A stretch of 64,000 nucleotides of DNA, from assembly GCF_029168945.1 (NCBI RefSeq), contig NC_083604.1, positions 73,176,211-73,240,210 on the forward strand, in the 5' to 3' direction. Below the pieces are notes generated by a model. That model had not been told where the DNA came from. It searched no databases and saw nothing but the letters and a program-made list of their open reading frames with translations. Below are positions 34,880 to 45,930 of this stretch, one piece after another. Origin of the DNA: Cannabis sativa (taxonomy: Eukaryota > Streptophyta > Magnoliopsida > Rosales > Cannabaceae). The translations under genes and the position numbers were made by a program. How positions within the stretch are numbered: the stretch's first letter is position 1; every line of letters starts with the position of its first letter.

Positions 34880-36655
34880 AATGATCATTAGTAGATCAGC
34901 CTGAATCATGAGTATATATGAATTCATGTTTGTGTTCATTGAGTTCTTTGATTCACTCGTTAAAGTTTCTCAGAAAATATGATTCTTACAACTTATGTTT
35001 TGGGAGCTTAATAACATGAGTGGCTGGAAACATATTATACAACAGTGGAATCCAAGCCATCCTAAATGATCAAATATTAATTCCCTTATAGTGTTAATTT
35101 TGGGAGTGCTAACAATTGGATCTAAATCTATAATAAGTTATAGATTAACTGTTCACATTGAATTAATGGTATATAAGAAATCAAGAGATAATTAGAAAGG
35201 TAAAATTGTATTTTTACCAACTCTAATTATGAACTAATAATTGGTGGACAAACTACTTATATTGATTATATCAATGGACTATAAGTAAGAATTCTGTAAA
35301 TATGATTCTATATTATCAAAGAGTGCAATTCCATATTTATAGTAGAGTAATAATGGAATTAATAAACCAGATTATTCTATTGATGAGATTGATAGTAATC
35401 TTGGATTTATTGAAGCTTTAAAATATAGGTCCATGGTCCCCGTGTCACCTTTATACAACACTGTATAGGAAAGATTTTATTTGATGAATGGATTTTGAGT
35501 GAGAATTAATTTTTATGGGAAATAAATTCTTAAGGGTAAAATAGTAATTTGTAAAATTATTGTTTTGATTAATTATGGTAATATGAATTGTATAATTAAT
35601 AGTGTTTAACAATTTAGTTTTATTGGATAAAATTATATTAATTGGTTAAATATAATATTATTACTAAATAATATTAAAGAGATAAATATATTATTTTAGA
35701 GAAAATAATATTTATTTTAATCATTGTGAAATAAGAGATTAATGTGAATTAATTAATTATTATTTATTATTTATTGGTAGAATAAATAATAAATCTTTGT
35801 GGCAAAATTGAGAAATTAATTTTTGACCTTAGGGCACACACGTGTAAGGTGACATATAAAGGCTCATGATTAATTTGGTATAATTTTTTTATTAAGTTAG
35901 AATAGTTTAAATTAAATTGAGTTAATTATCTTTTAATTATTAACTAAATACATTATTTGATAATTGTTTAATTAAAAGGATAATTATTAAAATAAAAGAT
36001 CTACTAATATTTTGATATTCGGTTATTAAATATTTATATTTGAATTCTAAATTCAAATCAAATTAAATATTTATCTTTTATTTAAATAACGAATTAAAAA
36101 CTTTATTTATAACACTATACATAAGGATATATAATATCATAAATAACAACAGTTTAACAAGAAAATAGAAAGAGAAATAAACAGAGAAATTAGAAAGAGA
36201 AAATAGAATTGGTTTTTCTCAACCCTACTCTCCCTCCCCCCCCCCCCCACCCCCCTCTCTCTCCTACACACTATTCATAGTGTGTGCAAGATTAAAATCC
36301 TGATCTCATTAATGTGTCTCATGAGTTGAGTATACACTGTAATATCTAAATTTGTTCATCCTATAAGATATAATAGCCCACTCTATTCCTAAGTATTGAG
36401 GCTGACTTGTAAGATCAATGTGTGAATTCCTCAATCAAATTCTTAGATTGGATGTTCGATTGTTATACGAAAAAGAATCAAAGATATCCTGATAGGCATC
36501 AAGAGGTAATTGAATTTCTTGCAGTAGATTAGATTTAATCTATATTCATTATGTTGAGATCCTTGGCCTTGTGGTTCATATTAAATATAAATTATTTTAG
36601 TAAAATTCTGTTTCTATTTTTATGACTCTGATATGGACCATAAAAACCAACACTA
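34880..36655 (+). mobile_element. LTR-like or non-autonomous retroelement remnant
   Basis: A long non-coding AT-rich segment that includes TTAGGGCACACACGTGTAAG, a CT-rich leader with a C14 run (about 36230-36262) and a terminal block ending AAAACCAACA at about 36652. These are the traits of an old LTR-type element. Neither the start nor a target duplication is fixed, so the extent is a guess. Confidence 0.35.
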
Positions 36656-36699
36656 TACTCTAAACTTATTATTTTTTTTATTATTTTGATTTAATGTAC

Positions 36700-38790
36700 A
36701 CACATCTGGGGATCCATTGAGATATGGTATGATGATAATCAGATAATACAAAACTCTTTCGCTGCAAACCTAATTTAGTACCATAAAACTAATAATTCCA
36801 AGAATAAAAGGACCCAGAATATTTTGTATCTTCCATTTTACAAGCCTCCACACATTATTTGAAGTCATTCAAACCTCTTATCTTAGTATTATTTACTATT
36901 CCCTCCTCTAGATGGAGATTTTTTTCGAAGTCTACAAGCATTACCCATGGTTCATTAATTCCTTCAACTATCTCTCTTAACTCTTTCCACAACATAACCC
37001 TTCCTTATTCATCATTGAATCCATACACAAAGGTGACCTAGAACTTTTATTTTCCTGAAATTGTACACAACTCCAGATGAATTATTTGGCTAGAGCACCT
37101 CAAAATGTTAACTATAAACATTAGCGAATTTCAACTAACAATAGTTTGGCCTCCTACATGCCAAGCATTATTCGAAGTAAAACACCATCCTCCAAATATA
37201 TTTACATACAAGGCCCCCAAATTGGACACTTTTACTCTCGTCTCGAGTAAACCAACCAGCACTGTCCTCATTTTAGAGATTAAAAGTTTAACCTCCATTT
37301 ATTTCTTAAGATTGTTGATCCCTCGGGCGTTCCAACTCATAATCATACCCATTCAAAGTAGGAGGCTCTCCCCCTCCTCGTGTACTAGTAGCCTCTTCTC
37401 CACCTTTTGAACATGCTCCAATATCACCTACTGCCTGAAAAGCATTTTATGTAATAGTAGGTTGATTCACAGTGATAATTTGTTTACCACACTTTTTGAC
37501 TTTCTAAAACCCATCTGAATCTATCACTGTCACTGGCACCACAATCGATTCTTCCACACTCACTTTCTTTTTCTCAACCCACACCTTCTTTTGCTTCTTC
37601 CCAATCGGATCATCCTTCTCTTTGTAGAATTCCACTATGTGCCCATAAGCCTTACAATGATTGCATACTATAGGAACCCATTCATACTTCACCTGTAATT
37701 AAATTTCTTGATGAATTTCATTGGTAAAGGAAATCACATTAGGGAAGTCTTGATGCATTTGAACTTCAATAAGAATTCTTGGGAAATTAAGTTTTTCTTT
37801 ATTCTTAGTAATCTCATCAAGCATAATAGGAGTCCCTAGCTACCCCCACAATCTTGAATAAAACCTTTCTCCCCAATACTTCAGCTCTAACCCATGTGGT
37901 TGGATCCAAGTTGGAACCAAACTAACATCCTTTTGTGGAAATCTGTTTATGAATCCCAAGGCTTCATTATGACATGTTTCTTATCAAAAAACATGTATCT
38001 ACCATCTAGAATTTCATCTCGAAATAAATTGAAATCGCATTATAAACACTCCTGATTTAAGAACCCCACTTTATCAATTCTTTTACCCCCTCCACATTAT
38101 TCTAACAAAGCCTTGAAAAGGACCTAGAGGTGGGTTTACTCCCAAAAAAATAACAAACAAAAGCAACCTTCCAGTATCGAACCTCTTCTTCAATATCCAC
38201 CATATCAATCTTAATCCCTGACTTTTTTTTTTCGAATTCAATTCATCAAGATTACCAGTATTCACAAAACATATTCTCAAATTTTTTAAACAAATTTTGA
38301 ATAACAGATGCAAAGAGTAAAAGAGGTTGAGAGTGAAGAATAGGAGGAGTTTTACCCTTACCTGACTTGACTTCAGCCTCACACCGTTTCATAGCATCAA
38401 GAAAGCTAATGAAGTCACTATGGACCTGATACTCCAGTACACTTCACGTATCACAGCTCTCGGTGATAACACATAAGTTACTTGTTCAAGTTTAGAGATC
38501 TCGATTCTGTTCTAATAGCATCAACTCTTCTTGCTCTTCTTTCGATTCTTCATCAAACAAAGAAATTAAGCACATCAATTTGCAATACTTCAGCCATAGA
38601 TTTTAATCATCAAATTTGAATTCAATGGGCCCTGCTTTTTCTTCCCCTGAATCTTTCGTTTACTAGCTTCCTTCCTCTGAGACAACGAGTTCTTCCTTGG
38701 TCGGCCCCCAACCTGCTATAACACTCAGTTGACGACTGAAAAAAGAGCTCTACCTGAGCTTTTCTCTCAAAGGGTTTTTAAACAATCTAA
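36700..38790 (-). pseudogene. Degenerate L1-type LINE: ORF1 and start of ORF2
   Basis: Read leftward, about 38180-37900 gives remnants of the DUF4283 region of plant LINE ORF1 (YWKVAFVCYFFGSKP, then VYNAISIYFEMKF). It is followed at 37692-37504 by a zinc knuckle of the CCHC_4 type (VPIVCNHCKAYGH), where the last Cys of the knuckle is replaced (EFYKE). From about 37335 the endonuclease of ORF2 begins (WNARGINNLKK, VGLLETRVKV) and continues with stops to about 36860 (EPWVMLVDFEKN). Reverse transcriptase and RNase H are missing. Many stops and shifts show an old copy. Domain order and orientation are consistent throughout. Confidence 0.82.
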
Positions 38791-38799
38791 TATCATCAT

Positions 38800-39904
38800 T
38801 ATTAGTATAATAAAATTTTATTAATTCAAAACACTTTAAAATCTATAATTTATAAAACACTCAATTAAGTTTTTTTTTTTCTTACAATTCTGCTGCAATT
38901 ATTTTTTCTCACAGCACGACTAGCTACACTATTTTTTCTCACAACATAATTGTACTAAATTAGCCTATAATGCTCCCGAAAGGCTAACGATATATGTATG
39001 ATATTTTTTACCCAATTCTCTTTTTCTTTTTTGAAGAAAGAATTTTAATTATTCTTTCATTCTTTTTTCAAAATAATTATATCCTTTAATTATATTTATG
39101 AATCAACTATAATACTTAACAAAAGAAAAATTCTTAAATATTATTAATGCATCTACTACTACTATGAAATAATTAATTATTTTTATGAAATTCTATATAT
39201 TTTAATTTATTCCTTATTTTGAAAAACTACAAATCTTTAGCAAAGCAATACCATGAAGAGGAAATGTTGGATCCACCCTCCTAGTTGTAGATGTCTATGT
39301 TTCTTTTTATGCTACAATAATGGGTGAGATAATTGTTGGAGCTATTGTATTTCGCAACTTAAGGAGAATCATTGTGGAGGTTATTATTTCACAATATCGG
39401 GTGAGATAACTCTAGCTTTTGCTCATGCCGTTTATCTGGGTTTGTCCCAAAGATGGGAAAATGTTATGGGTAAGTTGAAAAATATATTTTTTTTATTTAT
39501 TAATAAAAAATACTCTTATATTATATTTTATTAAAATATATCTATTTTTTTTAAGTGGATTGCTCAATATACCTTCACTCTCTACTTAAGTCAAATAAAT
39601 AATTTTTATTAACCCAAGTAGTATAATGAAGTCATCATCTATAAAAGTAAATATATTTTAAAGGATATAAAAATGAAGGTAAAAATCAAACAAGTAAAGT
39701 AAAATGGGCATACAATGTAATTTCCTCGAATCTTATTCTCTTCTCTGATTAGTACTTTATATTCAGGCTTAAATTCGTACTTTAATTTTTTATATATTTT
39801 TTTTTATAATTAGTAAATTATATGTATATTTTGAACCTTCATTTATATTTATATAACTTTTGAACAATATTTACACATAATCACAAAAAAAAAAAAAAAT
39901 TAGA
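38800..39904. other. Intergenic, no gene supported
   Basis: AT-rich. A patch at 39255-39475 is less AT-rich (GGTTTGTCCCAAAGATGGG) but has no convincing frame; it may be another decayed LINE piece. Confidence 0.3.
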
Positions 39905-39999
39905 ATAATTAATAATTTTACCCCCTGAATATTCAACAATACTAATTTTGCTCGTTAAAATATACGGCTTGTTAAGAATTTTGTTGTCCTCAAAAGTGA

Positions 40000-41800
40000 G
40001 TGTTTTAATATTTATACTCGGAAGTGCACGAATCGTTTCGGAATATAATGTTCATGTAAGTGCAAGGTCGAACCCATGGGAGTTGACTAACATCAAAAGA
40101 AACTATTTCAAACAAAATAAGAATATTCTAACCTAATTCCAAATATTTGATGAGATTTTAGTTTTGCAAAATAAAATAAAAGACAAGTAACTAAAATACT
40201 TAAAATTAAAGATGAGTGAGTATGAAAATGATTTTCAAATAAGATGTGTAAAATAAGATTATTAAGATATTAGAATCCACAAAATGTAAGTTCAATAATA
40301 TTTATAAGTATAATGATTCCCATGTTTTAGATATAGTTGAAATAAATCACACCATATTTTCCAAAATATATTTTTCATTTAAGTACAAGTTATTTTCAAA
40401 AATGTATGATTTTTCTTCACTTATAAAAGGTATAATTTCTAAGCATTAAATGTGTTACAATTAAATGAAACTACACAAAATCAAAGAAACTATGTTTAGG
40501 CAAAATATAACACTTATATTCTAAGAATTAGATGTAAACAATTTAATGAAAGACATTTAATCAAAGAGTATTATATTTTTGCATAATGAAGAACTAAGTG
40601 GAAATATGCTTTAACAATCAAAAATACATGATATTGAAGATGAAAAAGACATATTTTTGATAGAGAAATCCATGAACTTTATAGCACAAATGGGAAATCA
40701 ACATACAAACATAAACACTATCTAGTTACATTTTGCTTCATCATCATCTTAATAATCTTGAAAAAAGATTAGAAGCTCATAACTAGATAAAAATTACAAA
40801 AGATAAACATACTTGACATGCTCTTCAAAATGTAAAAAATGGTAGAAAGAAAATGGTAAAAATGAAGAGTGTGAAATGGAGAAGTGTTTTGGGTTGAAGA
40901 GGTGTTTAGGGGGGTGAAGAGATGTGTTTTGAAATGGTCTTCCAACACCATATTTATAGGCAAAATTAGAGAATTAAATTAATCAAAATAAAATAAATAA
41001 AATGATTAATTTAATTAGTGTTGGGAAGAGAATGGATAAATAGAGTATGTGTAAGAGTATTGGAAAAAATAAATATTTGTTTGGATAAAAAAAATAGTGA
41101 AAAGATAGGGTAAAAATAAATTAGGAATGTTTATTTAGGTGAAATAAATTGGGAAGAGTAAATAGGTATTTATGTGTAATGTGTGGGAGAAAATGTTAGT
41201 ATTTTAGTATTTTCTAAATCATTTTGGGCTGAGAGAAAAGCAAATAACAAGTCAATTTTTTCTTCTGCATGTACACTTGGCGAGGGCTGGTTGGCTGCTG
41301 CAGCTGACTGGGTGCATGCGTGGCGAGCTGAGGTTCGTTGGGCGCTGACGACTGGGGACCACGCAGGAGGAAGGCTGGCAGGCGGGTCTGGCGCACCACT
41401 TGCGCCTGTTTGGAGTGTGGCTCACACACGCATGGGAGGCCTTCGATCAGTCAACGAACGGTGCGGATGGGGTCAAAGGGCTGACCGAGAGTGGGATTTG
41501 CAAAGGGCCTCATCTGATTTTCTTTTGAGAATTACACTTTTGGCTCCATTTCTCCAATATTTCTTCAATTTAATGCCAATCTTTTTCTTCCAAATACACC
41601 TAAAAATACATAAAATTAATTAGAAAATTAAAAATAAATACCACATAAAATATTATATTAAAATAATTATAAAAACACACAAAAACATATAAAATTACAA
41701 TAAAGCTAATAAATTCAAAAATAATTAAAAACTTAAGAACTAAACCGATTTTAGTTTAAAAAAATGTGAAAATAACTCTAATTCCTAGAGTTATCAAATT
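40000..41800. mobile_element. Non-coding retroelement-like insertion (LARD-like)
   Basis: It starts with ACTCGGAAGTGCACGAATCG, AGTGCAAGGTCGAACCCA and similar blocks, which I recognise from the non-coding interior of large plant LTR derivatives. It ends near ACTCTAATTCCTAGAGTTAT. Only short frames occur. No LTR pair was found. Confidence 0.35.
41265..41520. other. GC-rich island inside the insertion
   Basis: About 250 bp (GGCTGGTTGGCTGCTGCAGC, GGCAGGCGGGTCTGGCGCAC) is far richer in G+C than the surrounding DNA. A 146-codon plus-strand frame (41183-41623) runs through it but begins and ends in AT-rich sequence. It has no known domain, so I treat it as non-coding. Confidence 0.45.
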
Positions 41801-42779
41801 TCCTGAACTTTTACATTTACAGAAATTTAGCCATTCTATTAGGTTTCGTCCAATTATTCTATTTAAATATTGACGTATCTTCGTTAATTAGTAACTTTGC
41901 CTCCTAACTTTGACAACTGTCAAATCGTACCCCCTCAAAATAAAAATGAGAAATAGCCAACATTTGTTTTACTAAATCTTAAAAAATTAATTTAAATCTT
42001 TAAAAAAATATTTTGAATGATAAAGAAAATTAAAAATAAAATTAAAATTTTAAAACTAATTAAGCGATTTAAAAAATTATTTATTTTTTATGAAAGAATT
42101 CATTTAGATATAATATATATATATATATATATCAAAATTTTAGTTTTTGTAAAAATTAAATTTTACGGGAATAAGCTCGAATTTATTTTTTTTTTCCCAA
42201 AATCTAGTTTAATTTCTAACTTTCTTTCAAAATAATTTTATATTTTTATTGAATTTTTAGTTATTTTAAATTATTTATTGAATTTTCCATAGTTTTAGTT
42301 TAATTTTTTATGATACGTCTTTATAAATAAAATGAAGTTTAAAAATATTTTTTTGAAGAATAATTTAGGTTTTTTTAAGTAAACTTAATATTTTAATTAA
42401 TTTAATATTTTTAATAAGTTTTTATTATTTTTTTTCAAAATTAATAGAATATTATAATTTTAAAAATTATTCTTTTTAATAAAAGTGAACAAAATTTTGT
42501 ATTGGTCAAAGTTTAGGGGGTAAAAATACTAACTTTTAATGGTAAAAGAAACAAAACCTAATAGAATGGGCATAATTATGTAACTGTTATATTTTAGGGA
42601 GAATTTTTAACAAGCGTATATTTTAGGAGACAAGATCAGGTAGTGTCGAAAGTTCACGTATTTAAAAATGCTAATTATTAAAAAAATTATTAAATACTCA
42701 AATTTTTATATTACACACTATAAATAAATTAGGAGTTTTTCATTTATACTTTTATAATTGACTTTTTATTCACTTATAA

Positions 42780-42945
42780 AAATAGAAACAACATAACCTC
42801 AAAATGAAAAAAAAAAAAAAAACTTTTATAAAATGAAAAGCATAACCTCAAAATGAATAAAATTTTTATAAAATGAAAACAGCAAAACCTCAAAATAGAA
42901 ATAACATAATCTCAAAATGGTAGCAGTTTTTATAAAAATAAAAAA
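42780..42945. repeat. Short tandem repeat, about 50-bp unit
   Basis: Variants of CATAACCTCAAAATGAA followed by TTTTTATAAAATGAAAA occur about four times, with slippage in the A runs. Confidence 0.55.
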
Positions 42946-43146
42946 AAAAATCTAAAAAAAAAATAGAAAATGCATTATATATGACAATTCCCTAATAAAT
43001 TAATATATAATCTTAATTTTTCATGTTTTAATAGATTTAATTATAAAATTATAAAATTTATTATTAATTTAAGTTTTATTATTATTTTAACTTATTTATA
43101 ATTGATAAATTATTATCTTATTATTATTAATAATAAATTATAAATT

Positions 43147-43390
43147 TTTTAATATGTCGTGTCGTGCTTTTCGAATTTGACGTCTGTCATATTTTTCGGA
43201 CTAGTCTATTTGTGCTTATGTATCGTGTCTTTTGTGCTTCTCGTATCGTGTTGTGCTTAAGGATATATTTTTTCTGTCGCCGTGCTCAAACTCATATTTT
43301 TTCGTACTAGTCGTACTCGTGCCTTTTAGGCTCGTGCCGATTTTGTACTATGTCAAAAAGTTCGGTTTGTATTTACAGCATTATGTTTTT
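43147..43390 (-). mobile_element. CACGACACGAC-rich hAT-like end, inverted copy
   Basis: On the minus strand the block order matches 21526-21735: TGTAAATAC, a CGGCACGAG cluster, GAGTACGACTAG, ATATATCCTTAAGCACAACA, CGAAAAGCACGACACGACAT. The rest of the element is not recognisable. Together the two copies define a family. Confidence 0.55.
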
Positions 43391-44570
43391 CTAATAGCAA
43401 TGTAAAAAAATTATGAAATAATTTTACAAAAAAAAGTTTATGAAAATATGATGTGAATAAAAGTTTATAAGACACTATTTGAGAGTATAATTTAATACTA
43501 AAACAATCAATATATTAGTAAAATTTAATAATATTGGATAATTTGAAAAAAAAAAATAACAACTTAAAAAATTAAAAAATATAATTTGATTACATATCAA
43601 AATTTGGGACTAAAATCGAAATTAGCAAAAAAAAAAATGATTAATAAGAAAATAATAATGAATATAGAAAATAGAAACCCAACTTCCACCCGCACTCACT
43701 CAAGACGACGTTTATCTCCCACGCGCACGTCAAATAGTCAAATGGTCAAAACACAGAGAAAAGAGTTAGGTGTAGTACAGACTACAGTGTACCATCACTT
43801 TAAATATCAACCGTTGGATCACCATCATATAGTACAAAAATCAACACGTGGACCCCCACAGATTCTCGGGAACATACGATGGGGTTGAGTTGCCTAAATT
43901 TCATGGCCTAGCCAATCAAATCACCTTACTCAACTGACTAAAGCAAGCGGTTAATAACCGTAGGATTAAAATCCAACGGTGAGATCAACTAATCCAATCA
44001 TGTATGGACACGTCAACATCTAGAACGTGGGACCTGTCAAATAGGGCTTTGTTGGATTGGAGTTACTTGTGGAGGTTGAAGTTGAAGTTGGACATGATCC
44101 GATGTGGGTGACGTCCGGCGATGGTGACACGGATAGTTCGGTGGTCCCTCCCGTAGGGTAGTAGTGTATAGATTTTGATACGAGATCCTTTGGACGAATA
44201 GGAAAAGGACACGTAAGGATGGGAAGTGAAAAGATATTGATAATAATATGTTTTTGGGTACATAATTTTGTGTGTGATTTCCTGGTTAAGGTGACGTTGG
44301 TTCCGATGTAATTGTGATAGGATTGATAGCGAGTGGTCTGATCCTCTGACCCACTTCATTATTACATTTTACTTTCGTTTTTTTCATCATTATTAGCACC
44401 ACTTTACACATAAATACATGATTAATTACTTGTCTTAAAATTTATTAAAGTCAAAAAATTTATTATGCACTAAAAACTCTGATTTGTAAATTTTGGCTGG
44501 CTCCATCTTATATTTTTAAATTTTTATTCAAAATACCAATTTTTATTCAAAATACCGCAACTAGAGCCCA
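43391..44570. other. Intergenic, mixed composition
   Basis: The stretch 43680-44370 is less AT-rich than its surroundings, with ACACGTGGACCCCCAC, GGACACGTCAAC and AACGTGGGACCTG. It contains a 98-codon minus-strand frame (44359-44063) without a recognisable domain. It could be a decayed promoter or gene remnant. Nothing firmer is seen. Confidence 0.35.
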
Positions 44571-44574
44571 GGCT

Positions 44575-45000
44575 TGAAAGACCCAGACCTGAACATGAAC
44601 CTAAAACTCAGGCTCGGAATCGAGACACAAACCTAGACCTAGATTTCGGGACTCGTACCCGAACCCAGGACTAGACCTGGACCCAGACCCAAGACCCAAA
44701 CCCGAACCCGGACCGGACCTAGACCCGAATTCGAACCTGGACCTAAGACTCAAATCCAAACTCGGGAGCCGGACTTGGACTCGGGTTTCGGGACCCAGAC
44801 CCAAACTCAGAGCTATACCCGTACTCAAACCCGGACACGAGACCCAGACTTGGACCCGGGCCCAAAGCCAAACCCGAACCTAAGACCTAAACCCGAACCC
44901 GAACCCATATCCAGACCCAGACCAAAACCCAGACCCAAGACTCGAATCGAGACCCGAAGCCGAGACTTGAGACCTGAACCCATGCTTGGGACCAGGACCT
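44575..45000. repeat. Degenerate hexamer minisatellite (GACCCR/AACCCG)n
   Basis: About 425 bp is built almost wholly of variants of a 6-bp unit: GACCCA, GACCCG, AACCCG, GACCTA, GACTCG. Because the unit is a multiple of three, both strands stay open and read as Pro-rich (PKPNPNLRPKPEPEP) or Gly-rich (GLGLGSGSGSR) peptides. They are repeat translations and not genes. A short relative on the opposite strand is at 59819-59920. Confidence 0.8.
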
Positions 45001-45049
45001 TCAGTGTTGTCGGTAGTTTCAGTAAGGGGACCGGTGGTAGCACTTCAAA

Positions 45050-45930
45050 TTAGAAAAGAAAGGTTGAGACTTTCAAATCATCGGTAATAAATAAGACATT
45101 TTGGGGAAATAGAGATAGCTGTCAAGGTTTGTGGTAATATGTTCATATTGTACTTTGATGCCTCCTCAAGGCGAATGCCGGGCTAAGCCGTGTTTAAGTG
45201 TGGTATTGTAGGCCACTTTATCAAGGATTGTCCTTAAGTAAAGAAGGAGGAACCTAAGAAGAGCAATAACCAGAATCTAGGTCGTCTATTTACTGTAACT
45301 TAGGCTGAGGCTGAAGCAAGTCCGTCATTTGTGACAGGGTTTGGAACCTTATTACTAACTGGATATTTGGTTATTTCTAGTAGATGGATTAGGTCATTAC
45401 CTTTATGGATTAATGGTTGTGAATTAGGCACTAACCTAATTGAGTTACAATTGAGTGACTTCGGTATAATTTGGGGAATAGATTTCTTGCCCAAGTACGG
45501 AGTAACAATTGTCTGTAAACGAAAAATGGTGGTGTTGAAACCTGATAGTGCCAACCTAACTATGTTTATGGGTATGGTATAAGAATCTCGTATACCTAAA
45601 ATTTTAGTCTTGAAAGCTAGAGATCTAATGCAAATAGGTTGTATAGGGTTTGTAGTTACAATTGTGAATATTGGGAGACCTACAACAATTAGATCTTAAA
45701 ATACAAGACTTGGGTGTGAGTTTTTGGATGTGCTTTTAGAGGACCTACCTAGATTACCTCATCATAAAGAAATTGAGTTTGCCATTGAACTAGTTTCAGG
45801 AGCAGAAATAGTATCTAAAGCATCATATTGAATGGCTCTTGCGGAGTTGAGAGAATTGAAGATTCAATGGCAAGAGTTACTCGATTTTGGATTCATTAGG
45901 CCGAGTTTTTCTAAAATTCTATTTTGTTAA
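45050..45930 (+). pseudogene. Ty3/gypsy (Tekay/Del-like chromovirus) relic: zinc knuckle, protease, start of RT
   Basis: In order: a gag zinc knuckle (CFKCGIVGHFIKDCP after one missing base, about 45200), then EAEASPSFVTG and FGTLLLTGYLVISSRW. Next comes the distal half of the retropepsin (LIELQLSDFGIIWGIDFLPK, YGVTIVCKRKMV), a linker, and the entry to reverse transcriptase (EDLPRLPHHKEIEFAIEL, ALAELRELKIQW, GFIRPS). The catalytic DSGA segment of the protease is absent: VTG joins directly to FGT, a deletion of roughly 45 residues. Several stops are present and the polymerase core is missing. The order and motifs are typical of plant chromoviruses. Confidence 0.85.

Larger units (their letters stand above)
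39905..42680. mobile_element. Large element with inverted ends, interrupted by a retroelement
   Basis: The left end (TTAAAATATACGGCTTGTTA, about 39954) and right end (TAACAAGCGTATATTTTAGG, about 42609) are inverted relatives, and TAGCCATTCTATTAGGTTT (41832) pairs with AAACCTAATAGAATGGGCA (42554). This suggests an inverted-repeat element of the MITE family seen at 29925, split by the inserted segment 40000-41800. Boundaries are approximate. Confidence 0.4.

Noticed and set aside
41183..41623. 146-codon plus-strand frame over a GC-rich island
   Set aside because: GC-rich DNA has few stops by chance. Its ends lie in AT-rich sequence and no family match is seen; kept only as a finding about composition.
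43586..43888. 100-codon plus-strand frame
   Set aside because: No recognisable domain and no codon bias like the four real genes.
44063..44359. 98-codon minus-strand frame
   Set aside because: No recognised family. Length is not unusual for this less AT-rich patch.
44601..45053. Pro-rich and Gly-rich frames on both strands, looking like cell-wall proteins
   Set aside because: They are translations of a degenerate hexamer repeat whose unit length is a multiple of three.
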